Source of the DNA: JBKHYG01 sp046565595
GTDB lineage: Bacteria > Actinomycetota > AC-67
NCBI GenBank assembly: GCA_046565595.1
Contig: JBKHYG010000108.1
Coordinates: forward strand, 1-22,874
Reading direction: 5' to 3'
Length of the DNA: 22,874 nucleotides
Shown one piece after another: positions 6,712 to 15,414 of this stretch. Made by a program: the position numbers and the translations under genes. Numbering within the stretch: the first letter of the stretch is position 1; the number at the start of each line of letters is the position of its first letter. Below the pieces are notes generated by a model. It saw only the letters and a list, made by a program, of their open reading frames with translations. It ran no database searches and was not told the DNA's origin.

Positions 6712-9086
6712 AGGCTCCCATCTCGTGGCTCCGCGATTTCGTGGATATCGAACTTCCAGCAGAGCAGATCGCCGAACGGCTGTCGCTTACGGGCCTGACC
6801 GTCGACGGGGTGATCCGTCTCGGCAACGATGTGCAAGGCGTGATCGTCGCCGAGGTCTCCTCCAAGCAGGACCATCCAGACGCAGACAGGTTGAAGTTGG
6901 TGACCGTCAACGACGGTTCACAGGAACGCTCGATCGTCTGCGGCGCCGACAACTATCAGGTCGGCGATCGGGTACCTCTGGCTCCTCCAGGTGCGGTACT
7001 TCCGGGCGGCTTCCAGATCGCCGAGCGCAAGGTCCGGGGCCAGTTGAGCCAGGGGATGCTCTGCTCGGCCAAGGAACTCGGTCTGGGTGCTGACCACTCG
7101 GGGATCTTGATCTGCGATCCGGACGCCGAGTTGGGCGCGGATCTGCTGGACGCCCTCGACCTGTTGGATGCCGTCCTCGATATCGATGTCTTGCCCAACA
7201 GGCCCGACGCCCTGTCGATCCTGGGTGTGGCGCGTGAGATCGCGATGCTGTTCGGTCTCGAGTTGCGCTGCCCTCCGCTTCCCGAGGCCAAGACCGACGG
7301 GTCCGTGGGGATCGCCATAGAGGTCTCGGACACCGAGGGTTGTCCTCTCTACACAGCAAGGGTCATCCGAGGCATAGAAGCGCGCGGCACCTCTCCGTGG
7401 TGGTTGCGGCGCCGGCTCATAGCGGCCGGTATGCGGCCGATCGATCCGATCGTGGACGCGACCAACCACACGATGCTCGAACTTGGGCAACCGCTACATG
7501 CCTTCGATCTCGGCACCTTGAAGGGCGGCAAGATCGTTGTCCGCAAGGCGATGCCGGGTGAGACCATCCGCACGCTCGACGGTCAGGATCGCGGACTCGC
7601 CGAAGGCGATGTCCTCATCTGTGACGCCGAGCGGCCCATCGCGGTCGCTGGGGTGATGGGCGGGGAAGACACCGAGGTATCCGGCCAGACCACCGACATC
7701 CTCCTCGAGTCGGCTGCCTTCGATCCTCGAGCTATCTCTAGGACCGCTAGGCGACTGGATCTTCGCAGCGAAGCAGCGCAGCGGTTCGAACGGGGGGTCG
7801 ATCCGGATGTGATCCTCGACGCGAGTGAACGCTGCGCGGCTCTGATCGCATCTCTTGTGGGCGGAACTCCTTCATCCGAGGTCGCATCCGACGGTCCCGG
7901 CCCCACGGTTGCCCCCACCATCCATACGACCGCTGCGGCGATCGACGCGCGGTTGGGAACCGCGCTCGGTGACGCCATACCGCGACTGCTGGAACGGGTC
8001 GGATGCGATGTCGAGGTATCAGGGGACCAGCTGAGCGTGGTTCCACCCAGCTGGCGGCCCGATATCGGCATCGCCGAGGACCTGAGCGAAGAGGTCGCCC
8101 GTCTCTACGGTTACGAACAGATCCCGAGCATCATGCCCAGCGGCTCGCGCATCGGCGGCCTGACAGATGAGCAGCGGCGGGCCCGGGTCGTCCGCGAGCA
8201 CCTGAGCGCGATCGGCCTCAACGAACAGGTCGGCGTCAGCATCATCTCGCCGCATCTGCTGGAGGTGTTCGAGCTTGCCGCCGACCATCCCTGGACGACC
8301 GCTCCGCATCTGGCCAACCCACTGTCGGCCGACGACTCGATCCTGCGCCCATCACTGTTGCCGGGCCTGATCGATGCAGCCAGCAGTAACACCTCGCGCA
8401 GGGTCCTGCCGGTCGGGCTGTTCGAGATCGGCACCTGCTTCACGAGGCGCGACACGAACGTGGATGAGGTTCAGGCCGTCGCTGGCGTCCTCTACGGCGA
8501 GGCGTCCTCCGGGTTGTACTCGGAGGTGCGGCCCTTCGACGCGCTGGACGCGAAGGCAGCCATCGAGACGCTGGCAACCCGGCTCGGAGCGGAACTGACC
8601 TTCGAGCCGACCGACATCGGGATGCCGATGCACCCGGGTCGTTCGGCCTGGGTCCTTCTGGGCGGCGACTACATCGGAGCGGTCGGTGAACTCCATCCGC
8701 GCATCTGCGAAGAGTTGGGTATGCCGGGGCGCGTCGCTCTCTTCGAGCTGTCCCTTGGGCCTCTGCTGGCGTCGCGTGGACCCATGATCGCACCCGTACC
8801 GTTGAAGCAGCCGCCCATCCAACGCGATATCGCGATCGTCGCGCCCACCCAGATCGCTGCCGCGCAGATCGCTCAGACGGTGAAGGACGCGGCGGGGGAG
8901 TTGCTCGAGTCCTGCCAGCCCTTCGATCGCTATGAGGGCGGCAAGCTGGGCGAAGGCATGGTGTCGCTAGCCCTGGCTCTGACCTTCAGGGCTGCTGACC
9001 GAACCTTGACCGACGAAGAGGCCGGAGAGCTCATGGCCAGGATCGAGGATGCGGTCCGCGAGCAAGGTTGGACGGTCCGCGTCTAG
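6708..9086 (+). CDS. pheT: Phenylalanyl-tRNA synthetase beta subunit
   Basis: PheT provides tRNA recognition and editing for the phenylalanyl-tRNA synthetase tetramer. The 792-residue length and domain order match the family: tRNA-binding OB fold at about 40-150 (KQDHPDADRLKLVTVND), B3/B4 editing domain at about 206-387 (PIVDATNHTMLELGQPLHAFD region), B5 at about 411-471 (PPSWRPDIGIAEDLSEEVAR), the catalytic-like core, and the C-terminal anticodon-binding FDX-ACB domain at about 700-792 (PPIQRDIAIV to the end). The ATG overlaps the pheS stop. It is the last gene of the translation operon; no terminator hairpin with a T-tract is visible in the few bases before the argC promoter, so read-through is possible. 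Confidence 0.97.
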   Translation: MKAPISWLRDFVDIELPAEQIAERLSLTGLTVDGVIRLGNDVQGVIVAEVSSKQDHPDADRLKLVTVNDGSQERSIVCGADNYQVGDRVPLAPPGAVLPGGFQIAERKVRGQLSQGMLCSAKELGLGADHSGILICDPDAELGADLLDALDLLDAVLDIDVLPNRPDALSILGVAREIAMLFGLELRCPPLPEAKTDGSVGIAIEVSDTEGCPLYTARVIRGIEARGTSPWWLRRRLIAAGMRPIDPIVDATNHTMLELGQPLHAFDLGTLKGGKIVVRKAMPGETIRTLDGQDRGLAEGDVLICDAERPIAVAGVMGGEDTEVSGQTTDILLESAAFDPRAISRTARRLDLRSEAAQRFERGVDPDVILDASERCAALIASLVGGTPSSEVASDGPGPTVAPTIHTTAAAIDARLGTALGDAIPRLLERVGCDVEVSGDQLSVVPPSWRPDIGIAEDLSEEVARLYGYEQIPSIMPSGSRIGGLTDEQRRARVVREHLSAIGLNEQVGVSIISPHLLEVFELAADHPWTTAPHLANPLSADDSILRPSLLPGLIDAASSNTSRRVLPVGLFEIGTCFTRRDTNVDEVQAVAGVLYGEASSGLYSEVRPFDALDAKAAIETLATRLGAELTFEPTDIGMPMHPGRSAWVLLGGDYIGAVGELHPRICEELGMPGRVALFELSLGPLLASRGPMIAPVPLKQPPIQRDIAIVAPTQIAAAQIAQTVKDAAGELLESCQPFDRYEGGKLGEGMVSLALALTFRAADRTLTDEEAGELMARIEDAVREQGWTVRV

Positions 9087-9091
9087 CCTAG

Positions 9092-9125
9092 TTGCGTAAT
9101 TATGCGTTCTGCTGCATACTGCCAG
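9092..9125 (+). promoter_or_regulatory. argC promoter with overlapping ArgR-type operator (ARG box)
   Basis: TTGCGTAATTATGCGTT (9092-9108) is a near-perfect inverted repeat with the TGCRTA..TAYGC(A) character of actinobacterial ARG boxes. A second half-site, TGCATA (9113-9118), lies 20 bases after the equivalent TGCGTA (9093-9098), close to the two-helical-turn spacing of paired ARG boxes. The same bases can be read as a promoter: TTGCGT (9092-9097), 17 bases, CATACT (9115-9120). Bound ArgR would therefore cover the whole promoter, matching an argR gene within the operon. Binding itself is inference. Confidence 0.65.
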
Positions 9126-9127
9126 AC

Positions 9128-10147
9128 TTGGCTTACAGCGTCGGCATCGTAGGGGCTTCGGGATACACCGGGGCCGAATCGCTGCGTCTGGTCGCTGGAC
9201 ACCCAGCCCTAGAGATCGCGGTGGCAACTTCTCGAGAGTTCGCCGGCCAAGCGGTTTCCTCGGTGTACCCGAACCTGCAGACCGACCTCGCCTTCACGCA
9301 GGTCGACCTCGATCAGCTGGGCGGACTGGACCTGGTGTTGCTGGCCCTGCCCCATGGAGCGAGCGCGGAGGTTGCAGAGGAGCTGTCGCGGTCCTCCTGT
9401 CGGATCGTGGACCTGAGCGCCGACTTCCGGTTCTCTGATCCAAGCATCTACCAGGAGTGGTTCGGCAGGAAGCACCCGACACACGGATCGCTCCCAGGAT
9501 GGATCTTCGGACTGCCGGAGCTCTACCGCGACCAGATCGCTCATGCCACCAAGGTCGCCAACCCCGGCTGCTACCCAACCTCCGCGTTGCTCGCCCTGGC
9601 TCCGTTCGTCGAAGCAGGAGCCATCGACCTGAAACATATCGTCGTCACCGCGGCTAGCGGGGTGTCTGGCGCAGGCCGTTCGGCGAGCCCCGGCGTTCAC
9701 TTCTCCCATGTTGATTCCAACTTCAAGCCGTACGGTGCGCCGAAGCACAAACACACCCCCGAGATCGAACAGGAGCTATCGCGCATCGCCGGGGAACAGG
9801 TCACGATCACCTTCGTTCCCCACCTGGCTCCGATGCCCCGAGGATTGCTATCCACCGCGATCGTCCCGTACTCCTCCGATACCGATCCGATGAGCCTGCT
9901 CGCCGAGGCTTACGCGTCCGAACCGTTCGTCAAGGTCCTCGAAGGATGGCCAGAGACCAAGTTCACCTCGGGCAGCAACCTCGCGCTCGTCTCGGCGAGG
10001 CTGGATGAGCGGACCGGCAACCTGATCACCTGCTGTGCGATAGACAACCTCGGGAAGGGTGCGGCGGGACAGGCGATCCAGAACGCCAACCTGATGCTCG
10101 GACTCGAGGAGACGGCGGGGTTGATGGGTGGAGGCATCTACCCATGA
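9128..10147 (+). CDS. argC: N-acetyl-gamma-glutamyl-phosphate reductase
   Basis: ArgC reduces N-acetylglutamyl phosphate with NADPH, the third step of arginine synthesis. The frame runs back to base 9092, but that part is the operator; the chosen start is TTG 9128 (MAYSVGIVGASGYTG), which places the NADP-binding GASGYTG at residues 9-15 as usual and gives 339 residues. No Shine-Dalgarno is visible, and TTG lies 7 bases after a -10 box, suggesting a leaderless or nearly leaderless message. The catalytic cysteine is in NPGCYPTS (Cys148), and the HKHTPEIEQE segment carries the conserved histidine. TTG at 9092 or CTG at 9119 are weaker alternatives. The stop overlaps argJ by ATGA. Confidence 0.93.
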   Translation: MAYSVGIVGASGYTGAESLRLVAGHPALEIAVATSREFAGQAVSSVYPNLQTDLAFTQVDLDQLGGLDLVLLALPHGASAEVAEELSRSSCRIVDLSADFRFSDPSIYQEWFGRKHPTHGSLPGWIFGLPELYRDQIAHATKVANPGCYPTSALLALAPFVEAGAIDLKHIVVTAASGVSGAGRSASPGVHFSHVDSNFKPYGAPKHKHTPEIEQELSRIAGEQVTITFVPHLAPMPRGLLSTAIVPYSSDTDPMSLLAEAYASEPFVKVLEGWPETKFTSGSNLALVSARLDERTGNLITCCAIDNLGKGAAGQAIQNANLMLGLEETAGLMGGGIYP

Positions 10148-11289
10148 GATGGCCACGGGGGTTCAGCAGTGCAGCGGTTCGTTCTGGCCTGAAGCCCAGC
10201 GGAACGCTCGATCTCGGTGTGCTCGCATCCGATCGGCCCGCGACGCTGGCAGGGCTGTCGACCAGCAACCTCGTGAAGGCGGCCCCTGTTCGCGTGACCC
10301 AACGGGTCATAGATGCGGGACGGGCTCGTGCTGTGGTCGTCAACGCTGGTAACGCGAACGCTTGTACCGGCGATCGCGGCATCGAGGTTGCCGAGATGAT
10401 GCAAGCCGCCACGGCAGACCTGCTCGGATGCGATCCGAACGAGGTGGCGGTCGCCTCGACGGGGATCATCGGTGTCCAGATGCCGACTGAACTCGTCCGT
10501 GAAGGCATCGCCATGACCGCTGACGCGACGAGCTCGGAGGTCTTGCCCCTTGCTCGAGCCATCATGACGACCGACACGCGCCCCAAGATCGCCGAGGCGG
10601 CCGTCGGGTCGGCACGCATCGTCGGGATAGCCAAGGGCGCCGGGATGATCGCTCCAGAGATGGCGACGATGCTGTGTTTCATCGCCACCGATGCGCAGGT
10701 AGGACGAGAGGACCTCGACGCGGCTCTGCGTTCCGCAGCCTCGAACAGTTTCGAGCAGATCAGCGTCGATGGATGCATGAGCACCAACGACACGGTCTTG
10801 CTCCTAGCCAACGGCGCCGCCGGCCCGGTGGATCCGGAGGCTTTCTCAGCAGCCCTGAGCGCGGTATGCGCATCGCTCGCCGATCAGATCGTCTCCGATG
10901 GTGAGGGCGCGACAAAGGTCATCGACATCTTCGTCGGCGGAGCCAGGGATCTGGCAGCCGCGCGCCGCTGCGCCCGCAGCGTCGCCGATTCGGTGCTGTT
11001 CCGTTGCGCGATGAACGGCGGCGACCCGAACTGGGGTCGGATCCTCAGCGCACTAGGGGCCAGTGGTGCGGACATCGACCCGGACCGGATCGCCGTGAGG
11101 ATCGGAGGAGAGGATCTCTGCGTGGGAGGCGAACGCGGACCCGGTGACCTCGCCAAGGCGGAGGCTGCCCTGAAAGCTGATCGCATCAGGGTTGACATCG
11201 ACCTCGGCATGGGAGACCAGGCAGCCAAGGTGACCACCAACGACCTGTCAGCTGAGTATGTGAGGATCAACGCGGAGTACACGACATGA
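10144..11289 (+). CDS. argJ: Bifunctional ornithine acetyltransferase / N-acetylglutamate synthase
   Basis: ArgJ recycles the acetyl group from N-acetylornithine to glutamate, making the pathway cyclic; bifunctional forms can also use acetyl-CoA. The 381-residue precursor contains the self-cleavage site KGAGMIAPEMATML, cutting between Ala174 and Thr175 so that Thr175 becomes the nucleophile of the beta chain. NAGNANACTG and GDPNWGRI are further family motifs. Whether this copy is bifunctional cannot be told from sequence alone; no argA is in the operon. It has ATGA overlaps on both sides. Confidence 0.96.
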   Translation: MRWPRGFSSAAVRSGLKPSGTLDLGVLASDRPATLAGLSTSNLVKAAPVRVTQRVIDAGRARAVVVNAGNANACTGDRGIEVAEMMQAATADLLGCDPNEVAVASTGIIGVQMPTELVREGIAMTADATSSEVLPLARAIMTTDTRPKIAEAAVGSARIVGIAKGAGMIAPEMATMLCFIATDAQVGREDLDAALRSAASNSFEQISVDGCMSTNDTVLLLANGAAGPVDPEAFSAALSAVCASLADQIVSDGEGATKVIDIFVGGARDLAAARRCARSVADSVLFRCAMNGGDPNWGRILSALGASGADIDPDRIAVRIGGEDLCVGGERGPGDLAKAEAALKADRIRVDIDLGMGDQAAKVTTNDLSAEYVRINAEYTT

Positions 11290-12140
11290 GCTCGTCCCTC
11301 GACGCGTTGGGCAAGTCCCGGGTCCTGATGGAAGCGCTTCCCTACATCAAGCGCTACCACGGTCAGACGGTAGTGGTGAAGTACGGTGGGGCCGCCATGA
11401 CCGAACCAGACCTTCGAGAGAGTTTCGCAGACGATGTCGCACTGCTGCGCCTGGTTGGCCTCAACCCCGTGATCGTCCACGGCGGCGGCCCCCAGGTATC
11501 CGAATTCACCCGCGCCCTCGGCAGAGAACCCTCCTTCGTCGACGGTTTGAGGGTCACCACCGCAGAAGATCTAGAGGTCGTTCGGATGGTCCTAGCCGGA
11601 AGCGTGAACAAGGATGTCGTCCGGCTCATAAACCGTCACGGAGCCATGGCGGCAGGCCTCTCCGGAGAGGACGGCGGCCTGATGAGGGCCACCAAGAAGC
11701 GAGGAGAGGTGGACCTCGGCTTCGTGGGCGAGATCGTGCGGATCGATCCGGCGATCGTCACCGACCTGCTCCGGGATTTCATCCCCGTCATCGCGACGCT
11801 CGGGGTGGACGATGCCGGTCAGACCTACAACATCAACGCCGACGAGGCCGCCGGTGCCATCGCGGGCGCCATCGGAGCACGCAAGCTGGTGTTCCTGACC
11901 GATGTGCCCGGCATACTCGACCGCGACGGTCAGGTGATCCCCGAGATCAGAGCCGACGACACCGCCCGGCTGATCGAGGAAGGGACACTCTCTGGGGGGA
12001 TGATCCCCAAGGTCCAGGCAGCCCTGAAGGCGATCGGAGAGGGCGTTCACGCCGTCACCATCCTCGACGGTAGGACCGAACATGCGTTGCTGCTCGAGAT
12101 CTTCACCGATCGGGGTTCAGGCACGATGGTGGTCGCATGA
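11286..12140 (+). CDS. argB: Acetylglutamate kinase, arginine-sensitive type
   Basis: ArgB phosphorylates N-acetylglutamate with ATP, the controlled step in organisms with the ArgJ cycle. The 284-residue protein begins with an N-terminal helix (KSRVLMEALPYIKRYHGQ) that is the hallmark of hexameric, arginine-inhibited kinases. The amino-acid-kinase fold shows VVVKYGGAAM, VIVHGGGPQVS, and NINADEAAGAIAGAIGA, followed by LTDVPGIL. The length fits the family. It is joined by ATGA overlaps to argJ and argD. Feedback inhibition by arginine is inferred from the N-terminal arm. Confidence 0.97.
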   Translation: MSSSLDALGKSRVLMEALPYIKRYHGQTVVVKYGGAAMTEPDLRESFADDVALLRLVGLNPVIVHGGGPQVSEFTRALGREPSFVDGLRVTTAEDLEVVRMVLAGSVNKDVVRLINRHGAMAAGLSGEDGGLMRATKKRGEVDLGFVGEIVRIDPAIVTDLLRDFIPVIATLGVDDAGQTYNINADEAAGAIAGAIGARKLVFLTDVPGILDRDGQVIPEIRADDTARLIEEGTLSGGMIPKVQAALKAIGEGVHAVTILDGRTEHALLLEIFTDRGSGTMVVA

Positions 12141-13309
12141 ACTCCTTCGACCGTGATCATGCCTTCCACATGTCGGTCTACGCGCGTACCCCCTTGACCT
12201 TGGTCAAAGGCGACGGCGTCCATCTCGTGGACGAAGACGGCAACCGCTATCTCGACATGCTGGCGGGGATAGCTGTGAACGCGGTCGGCCATTGCCACCC
12301 GGATGTGGTCGCCGCCATCAGCCGCCAGGCGGCGGTGCTCGATCATGTCTCGAACCTGTACCTGAACGAACCTCAGACCGAGTTGGCCGAGCTCCTGCAT
12401 GACCTGACCGGCTGGGGGAAGGTCTTCTTCGCCAATAGCGGCGCCGAAGCGAACGAATGCGCGCTGAAACTTGCGCGGCGGATCACCGCAGAGCGGCACG
12501 GAGCCGCACGGCCCAAGGTGGTCGCCGCCAGCGGAGGCTTCCACGGCAGGACCTTCGCCACACTCGCGGCCACCGGTCAACCCGCCAAGCATGAGCCCTT
12601 CCTACCGATGCCCGACTGGTTCTCCCACATCCCCTACAACGATGTGTCGGCTGTCGGCTCTATCCCTGCCGACACCGGCGCGGTCATCCTCGAGGTCATC
12701 CAGGGCGAGGGGGGAGTCGTGGTAGCCACCGATGACTTCCTCCGTGCGGTGCGTGACCGGTGCGATCAGATCGGAGCGGTCCTGATCCTGGACGAGGTCC
12801 AGACCGGCATCGGACGGACCGGAAGCTTCTGGGCCTTCCAGCAGACCCCGATAGAGCCAGACATCGTCACGGTCGCCAAAGCCTTGGGTGGTGGCCTGCC
12901 TATAGGGGCCTGCATCGCCAGAGAAACGCTGGCTGACTCTTTCAAGCCCGGCCATCATGCCACGACCTTCGGTGGCGGTCCCGTCGTGTGTGCCGCCGCC
13001 ACGGCGACCCTGAGGGTCATCGAACGCGAAGGCTTGATCGACGCAGCTGCTGAACGGGGCCGCCAACTGATGGGCGCACTATCCGCTCTCGCCGGTGTGC
13101 TCGAGGTTCGCGGTCGGGGCCTGCTGGTAGGCGTGGTCACCCAGACCGAAGCAGGCAAGATCGTCGAGGCGATGCGAGCTCGGGGAGTGCTGGCTGGTAC
13201 GGCCGGACCCGATGTGGTGCGGTTCGCTCCTCCCTTGATCATCACAGAAGCCGACATCGAACTTGCCGTTGCGGCCTTCGCCGATTCGCTACCCGAGGTC
13301 TCGGCATGA
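12137..13309 (+). CDS. argD: Acetylornithine aminotransferase
   Basis: ArgD is a PLP enzyme that transfers an amino group from glutamate to N-acetylglutamate semialdehyde. The 390-residue product has the class III aminotransferase pattern: FFANSGAEANECALKLAR for the cofactor phosphate, ASGGFHGRTFATLAATG, LILDEVQTGIGRTG, and the PLP lysine Lys248 in VTVAKALGGGLPIG. It is slightly short, as ArgD usually is. The start ATG overlaps the argB stop, and its own stop overlaps the ATG of the cytochrome c gene. Confidence 0.96.
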   Translation: MNSFDRDHAFHMSVYARTPLTLVKGDGVHLVDEDGNRYLDMLAGIAVNAVGHCHPDVVAAISRQAAVLDHVSNLYLNEPQTELAELLHDLTGWGKVFFANSGAEANECALKLARRITAERHGAARPKVVAASGGFHGRTFATLAATGQPAKHEPFLPMPDWFSHIPYNDVSAVGSIPADTGAVILEVIQGEGGVVVATDDFLRAVRDRCDQIGAVLILDEVQTGIGRTGSFWAFQQTPIEPDIVTVAKALGGGLPIGACIARETLADSFKPGHHATTFGGGPVVCAAATATLRVIEREGLIDAAAERGRQLMGALSALAGVLEVRGRGLLVGVVTQTEAGKIVEAMRARGVLAGTAGPDVVRFAPPLIITEADIELAVAAFADSLPEVSA

Positions 13310-13689
13310 ATCGCGAATCGGGCTCGATCAAGGCCTGGGTCTTGGCCTTCATCCTGGCATCCGGCCTGGGGTTCGGGGCCCTGATCGGGATCGGTTGCGC
13401 GATCGGCGCGAACGCCTGCCCCTTCCAGGAGAGGACCCCAGAAACTTCCACCGACGGCCGAGAGATCTTCCTACGCAACTGTGCGGTCTGCCATGGCATC
13501 GAAGCCGAGGGAGCGCGTGGCCCGAGTCTCGTCTCTGGGGCGCCCGCTACCTATACGCTCGCAGAGCTCGAAGCGAAGATCAGCCGGGGACGCCCCTTGG
13601 CTGGGATGCCTCGCTTCAGGAACGAACTGTCTGAGGAACAGATCCGCGCGGTCGCGGAAGCGATCATCACGCTGAGGGAGGAGTCATGA
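13306..13689 (+). CDS. Membrane-anchored class I cytochrome c, single heme
   Basis: This 127-residue protein has an N-terminal hydrophobic segment (about residues 11-31) and one heme-binding motif NCAVCHG (Cys59, Cys62, His63). The probable sixth heme ligand is Met101 in AGMPRF, as in short cytochromes of the c6/c553 type. The hydrophobic segment could be an uncleaved anchor or a signal peptide; Cys31 is not in a convincing lipobox. The heme domain should face outside the cytoplasmic membrane and act as an electron carrier; the partners are unknown. It lies inside the arginine operon, coupled by ATGA overlaps to argD and to the response regulator, which has no known metabolic reason. Confidence 0.93.
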   Translation: MNRESGSIKAWVLAFILASGLGFGALIGIGCAIGANACPFQERTPETSTDGREIFLRNCAVCHGIEAEGARGPSLVSGAPATYTLAELEAKISRGRPLAGMPRFRNELSEEQIRAVAEAIITLREES

Positions 13690-14057
13690 CCGGAGGCAAC
13701 AAGCGGATACTCGTCGTCGAAGACGATGCGAGCGTGCGCTCGTTCCTGCAGGTTCTGCTGGAAGGCGAAGGCTACGAGGTCTTGACGGCCGCCGACGGGT
13801 TGCAGGGACTGTTGCAACTGGATCTGCAGCATCCAGACGCCGTGATCCTCGACCTGATGATGCCGAATGTGAGCGGCGATCGGGTGATCCGCCAGATACG
13901 AGAGGACGGCAGGATGAGGGAGGTCCCTGTCCTGGTCGTCTCAGGACGACATGATGTCCGCGAGAGCTTCGGACCCATCCTGGGCGAGAAGAATGTCTTC
14001 GAGAAGCCCTTCGAACCGGCCTCGCTGCTTGCACGCCTGCGAGAGGTCCTGGCTTGA
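13686..14057 (+). CDS. Single-domain (CheY-like) response regulator
   Basis: The 123-residue product is only a receiver domain. All active-site residues are visible: acidic pocket E12-D13-D14 (LVVEDDASVRS), phospho-acceptor Asp56 in ILDLMMPNVSG, Ser86 in VVSGR and Lys107 in FEKPF. There is no DNA-binding or enzymatic output domain, so it must act by protein contact or as a phosphate relay. Translation is coupled on both sides: ATGA with the cytochrome gene and TTGA with argF. No kinase gene is adjacent; the PAS kinase at 4631 is the only one in the window. Confidence 0.95.
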   Translation: MTGGNKRILVVEDDASVRSFLQVLLEGEGYEVLTAADGLQGLLQLDLQHPDAVILDLMMPNVSGDRVIRQIREDGRMREVPVLVVSGRHDVRESFGPILGEKNVFEKPFEPASLLARLREVLA

Positions 14058-14947
14058 AGCACTTCCTGTCCGTCGCCGACCTGGACGCAGCGACCCTGCA
14101 GGTCCTCTTGGATCGAGCTCAGGGGTTCAAGGATGCCCGAGCCGATCACGCCCGCCCCCTGAAGGGACGGTCGATCGGCATGCTCTTCGAGAAACCCTCG
14201 ACACGCACCAGGATCAGTTTCGAGGTCGCGATCTCTGAGCTCGGGGGACACCCGCTCGTGCTGTCTGGGGCCGACCTGCAACTGGGTAGAGGTGAGACAC
14301 TCGAAGACACCGCCAGGACCGTGTCCCGGTACCTGCATGGCTTCGTCGTACGCACCTTCGAGCAGCAACGATTGGAGTTGCTCGCATCTCATTCGACGAT
14401 CCCGATCGTGAACGCGCTCAGCGACACCGAGCACCCCTGCCAGACGCTCGCGGACCTCTTGACGCTCAGGCAACGCTTCGGAACGCTGTCAGAGCTCGAG
14501 ATCTCCTACATCGGAGACGGCAACAATGTTGCGAACTCGCTCATCATCGGTTGCGCGTTGGCAGGTATCCAGATCACGGTCGTCACCCCGGCTGGGTTCG
14601 AACCATCCCCCGCTGCGGTCGAGGCCGCGCGTGCCCTCGGGGGACGGGTCACGCTGTCCGACGATCCAACCAGCGTGAAGTGTAGCCGAGCCATCTATAC
14701 CGATGTGTGGACCAGCATGGGTCAGGAGGAAGAGGCCGAGCAACGCCGCCAACGATTCGCCGACTATCAGATCGACGCCACACTCCTCGAACAAGCGAGC
14801 GCTGACGCGATCGTGCTGCATTGCCTACCTGCCCATCGCGGCGAGGAGATCAGTCCGGAGGTCTTCGAAGCGCATGCGCAGGTCATCTTCGATCAGGCCG
14901 AGAACCGCCTCCATGTGCAGAAGGCGATCCTGGAGCATCTGATATGA
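14054..14947 (+). CDS. argF: Ornithine carbamoyltransferase
   Basis: This enzyme makes citrulline from ornithine and carbamoyl phosphate. The start is TTG 14054 (MKHFLSVADL), overlapping the response regulator stop as TTGA; this is where family members begin. The protein has 297 residues. Carbamoyl-phosphate binding is shown by STRTRISFE (Ser49 to Glu57) and HPCQ (127-130). The ornithine side shows DVWTSMG (217-223) and HCLPAHRG (256-263). Anabolic rather than catabolic function follows from the operon. The stop overlaps argR by ATGA. Confidence 0.96.
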   Translation: MKHFLSVADLDAATLQVLLDRAQGFKDARADHARPLKGRSIGMLFEKPSTRTRISFEVAISELGGHPLVLSGADLQLGRGETLEDTARTVSRYLHGFVVRTFEQQRLELLASHSTIPIVNALSDTEHPCQTLADLLTLRQRFGTLSELEISYIGDGNNVANSLIIGCALAGIQITVVTPAGFEPSPAAVEAARALGGRVTLSDDPTSVKCSRAIYTDVWTSMGQEEEAEQRRQRFADYQIDATLLEQASADAIVLHCLPAHRGEEISPEVFEAHAQVIFDQAENRLHVQKAILEHLI

Positions 14948-15414
14948 CCAAGGCTTCGCGTCAACGCCGCATCGCCGAGATACTGCGTACCGAGCCGATC
15001 GGTAGCCAGGCCGCGCTGGTGGCCCGACTGCGTGCGGAAGGCGAACGCGTCACCCAAGCGACCCTGAGCCGAGATCTGCTTGAACTGGGTGCCGTGCGGC
15101 ATCACGGGCCAGACGGCCCTGTCTATCGACTGCCAGAAGACCCCTCGGATCCCACGACTCATCTTCATCGGATGCTCGTCGAGTTCGCGCACGAGATAAC
15201 CGCCAGCGGGAACCTCGTCGTGGTCCGAACGCCGCCTGGCTGCGCGCAGCCGGTAGCTCGAGCTCTCGACACAGCCGATCTGGACGGCGCTCTGGCGACC
15301 ATCGCTGGCGACGACACGATCCTGGTCGTCTGCGCCCCCAGGGTGTCAGGGAATCAGTTAGCTACGCGGCTGCGGCAGGCAGCCTCTCACCCTTCGCAAG
15401 GAGCTACCAGATGA
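14944..15414 (+). CDS. argR: Arginine repressor
   Basis: ArgR is the hexameric arginine-dependent repressor of the pathway. ATG 14944 is chosen although the frame is open further upstream, because the family starts just before the winged helix (KASRQRRIAEIL) and the ATG overlaps the argF stop. The 156-residue product has the recognition helix TQATLSRDLLELG (Ser42 and Arg43) and a C-terminal arginine-binding domain with GCAQPVARALD and AGDDTILVV (Asp123, Asp124). The normally conserved glycine before TIAGDD is alanine here. Its likely target is the ARG box before argC, so the operon would be autoregulated. Confidence 0.95.
   Translation: MTKASRQRRIAEILRTEPIGSQAALVARLRAEGERVTQATLSRDLLELGAVRHHGPDGPVYRLPEDPSDPTTHLHRMLVEFAHEITASGNLVVVRTPPGCAQPVARALDTADLDGALATIAGDDTILVVCAPRVSGNQLATRLRQAASHPSQGATR

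Noticed and set aside
14821..14943. Upstream extension of argR into argF
   Set aside because: ArgR proteins begin just before the winged helix; ATG 14944 also forms the standard 4-base overlap.
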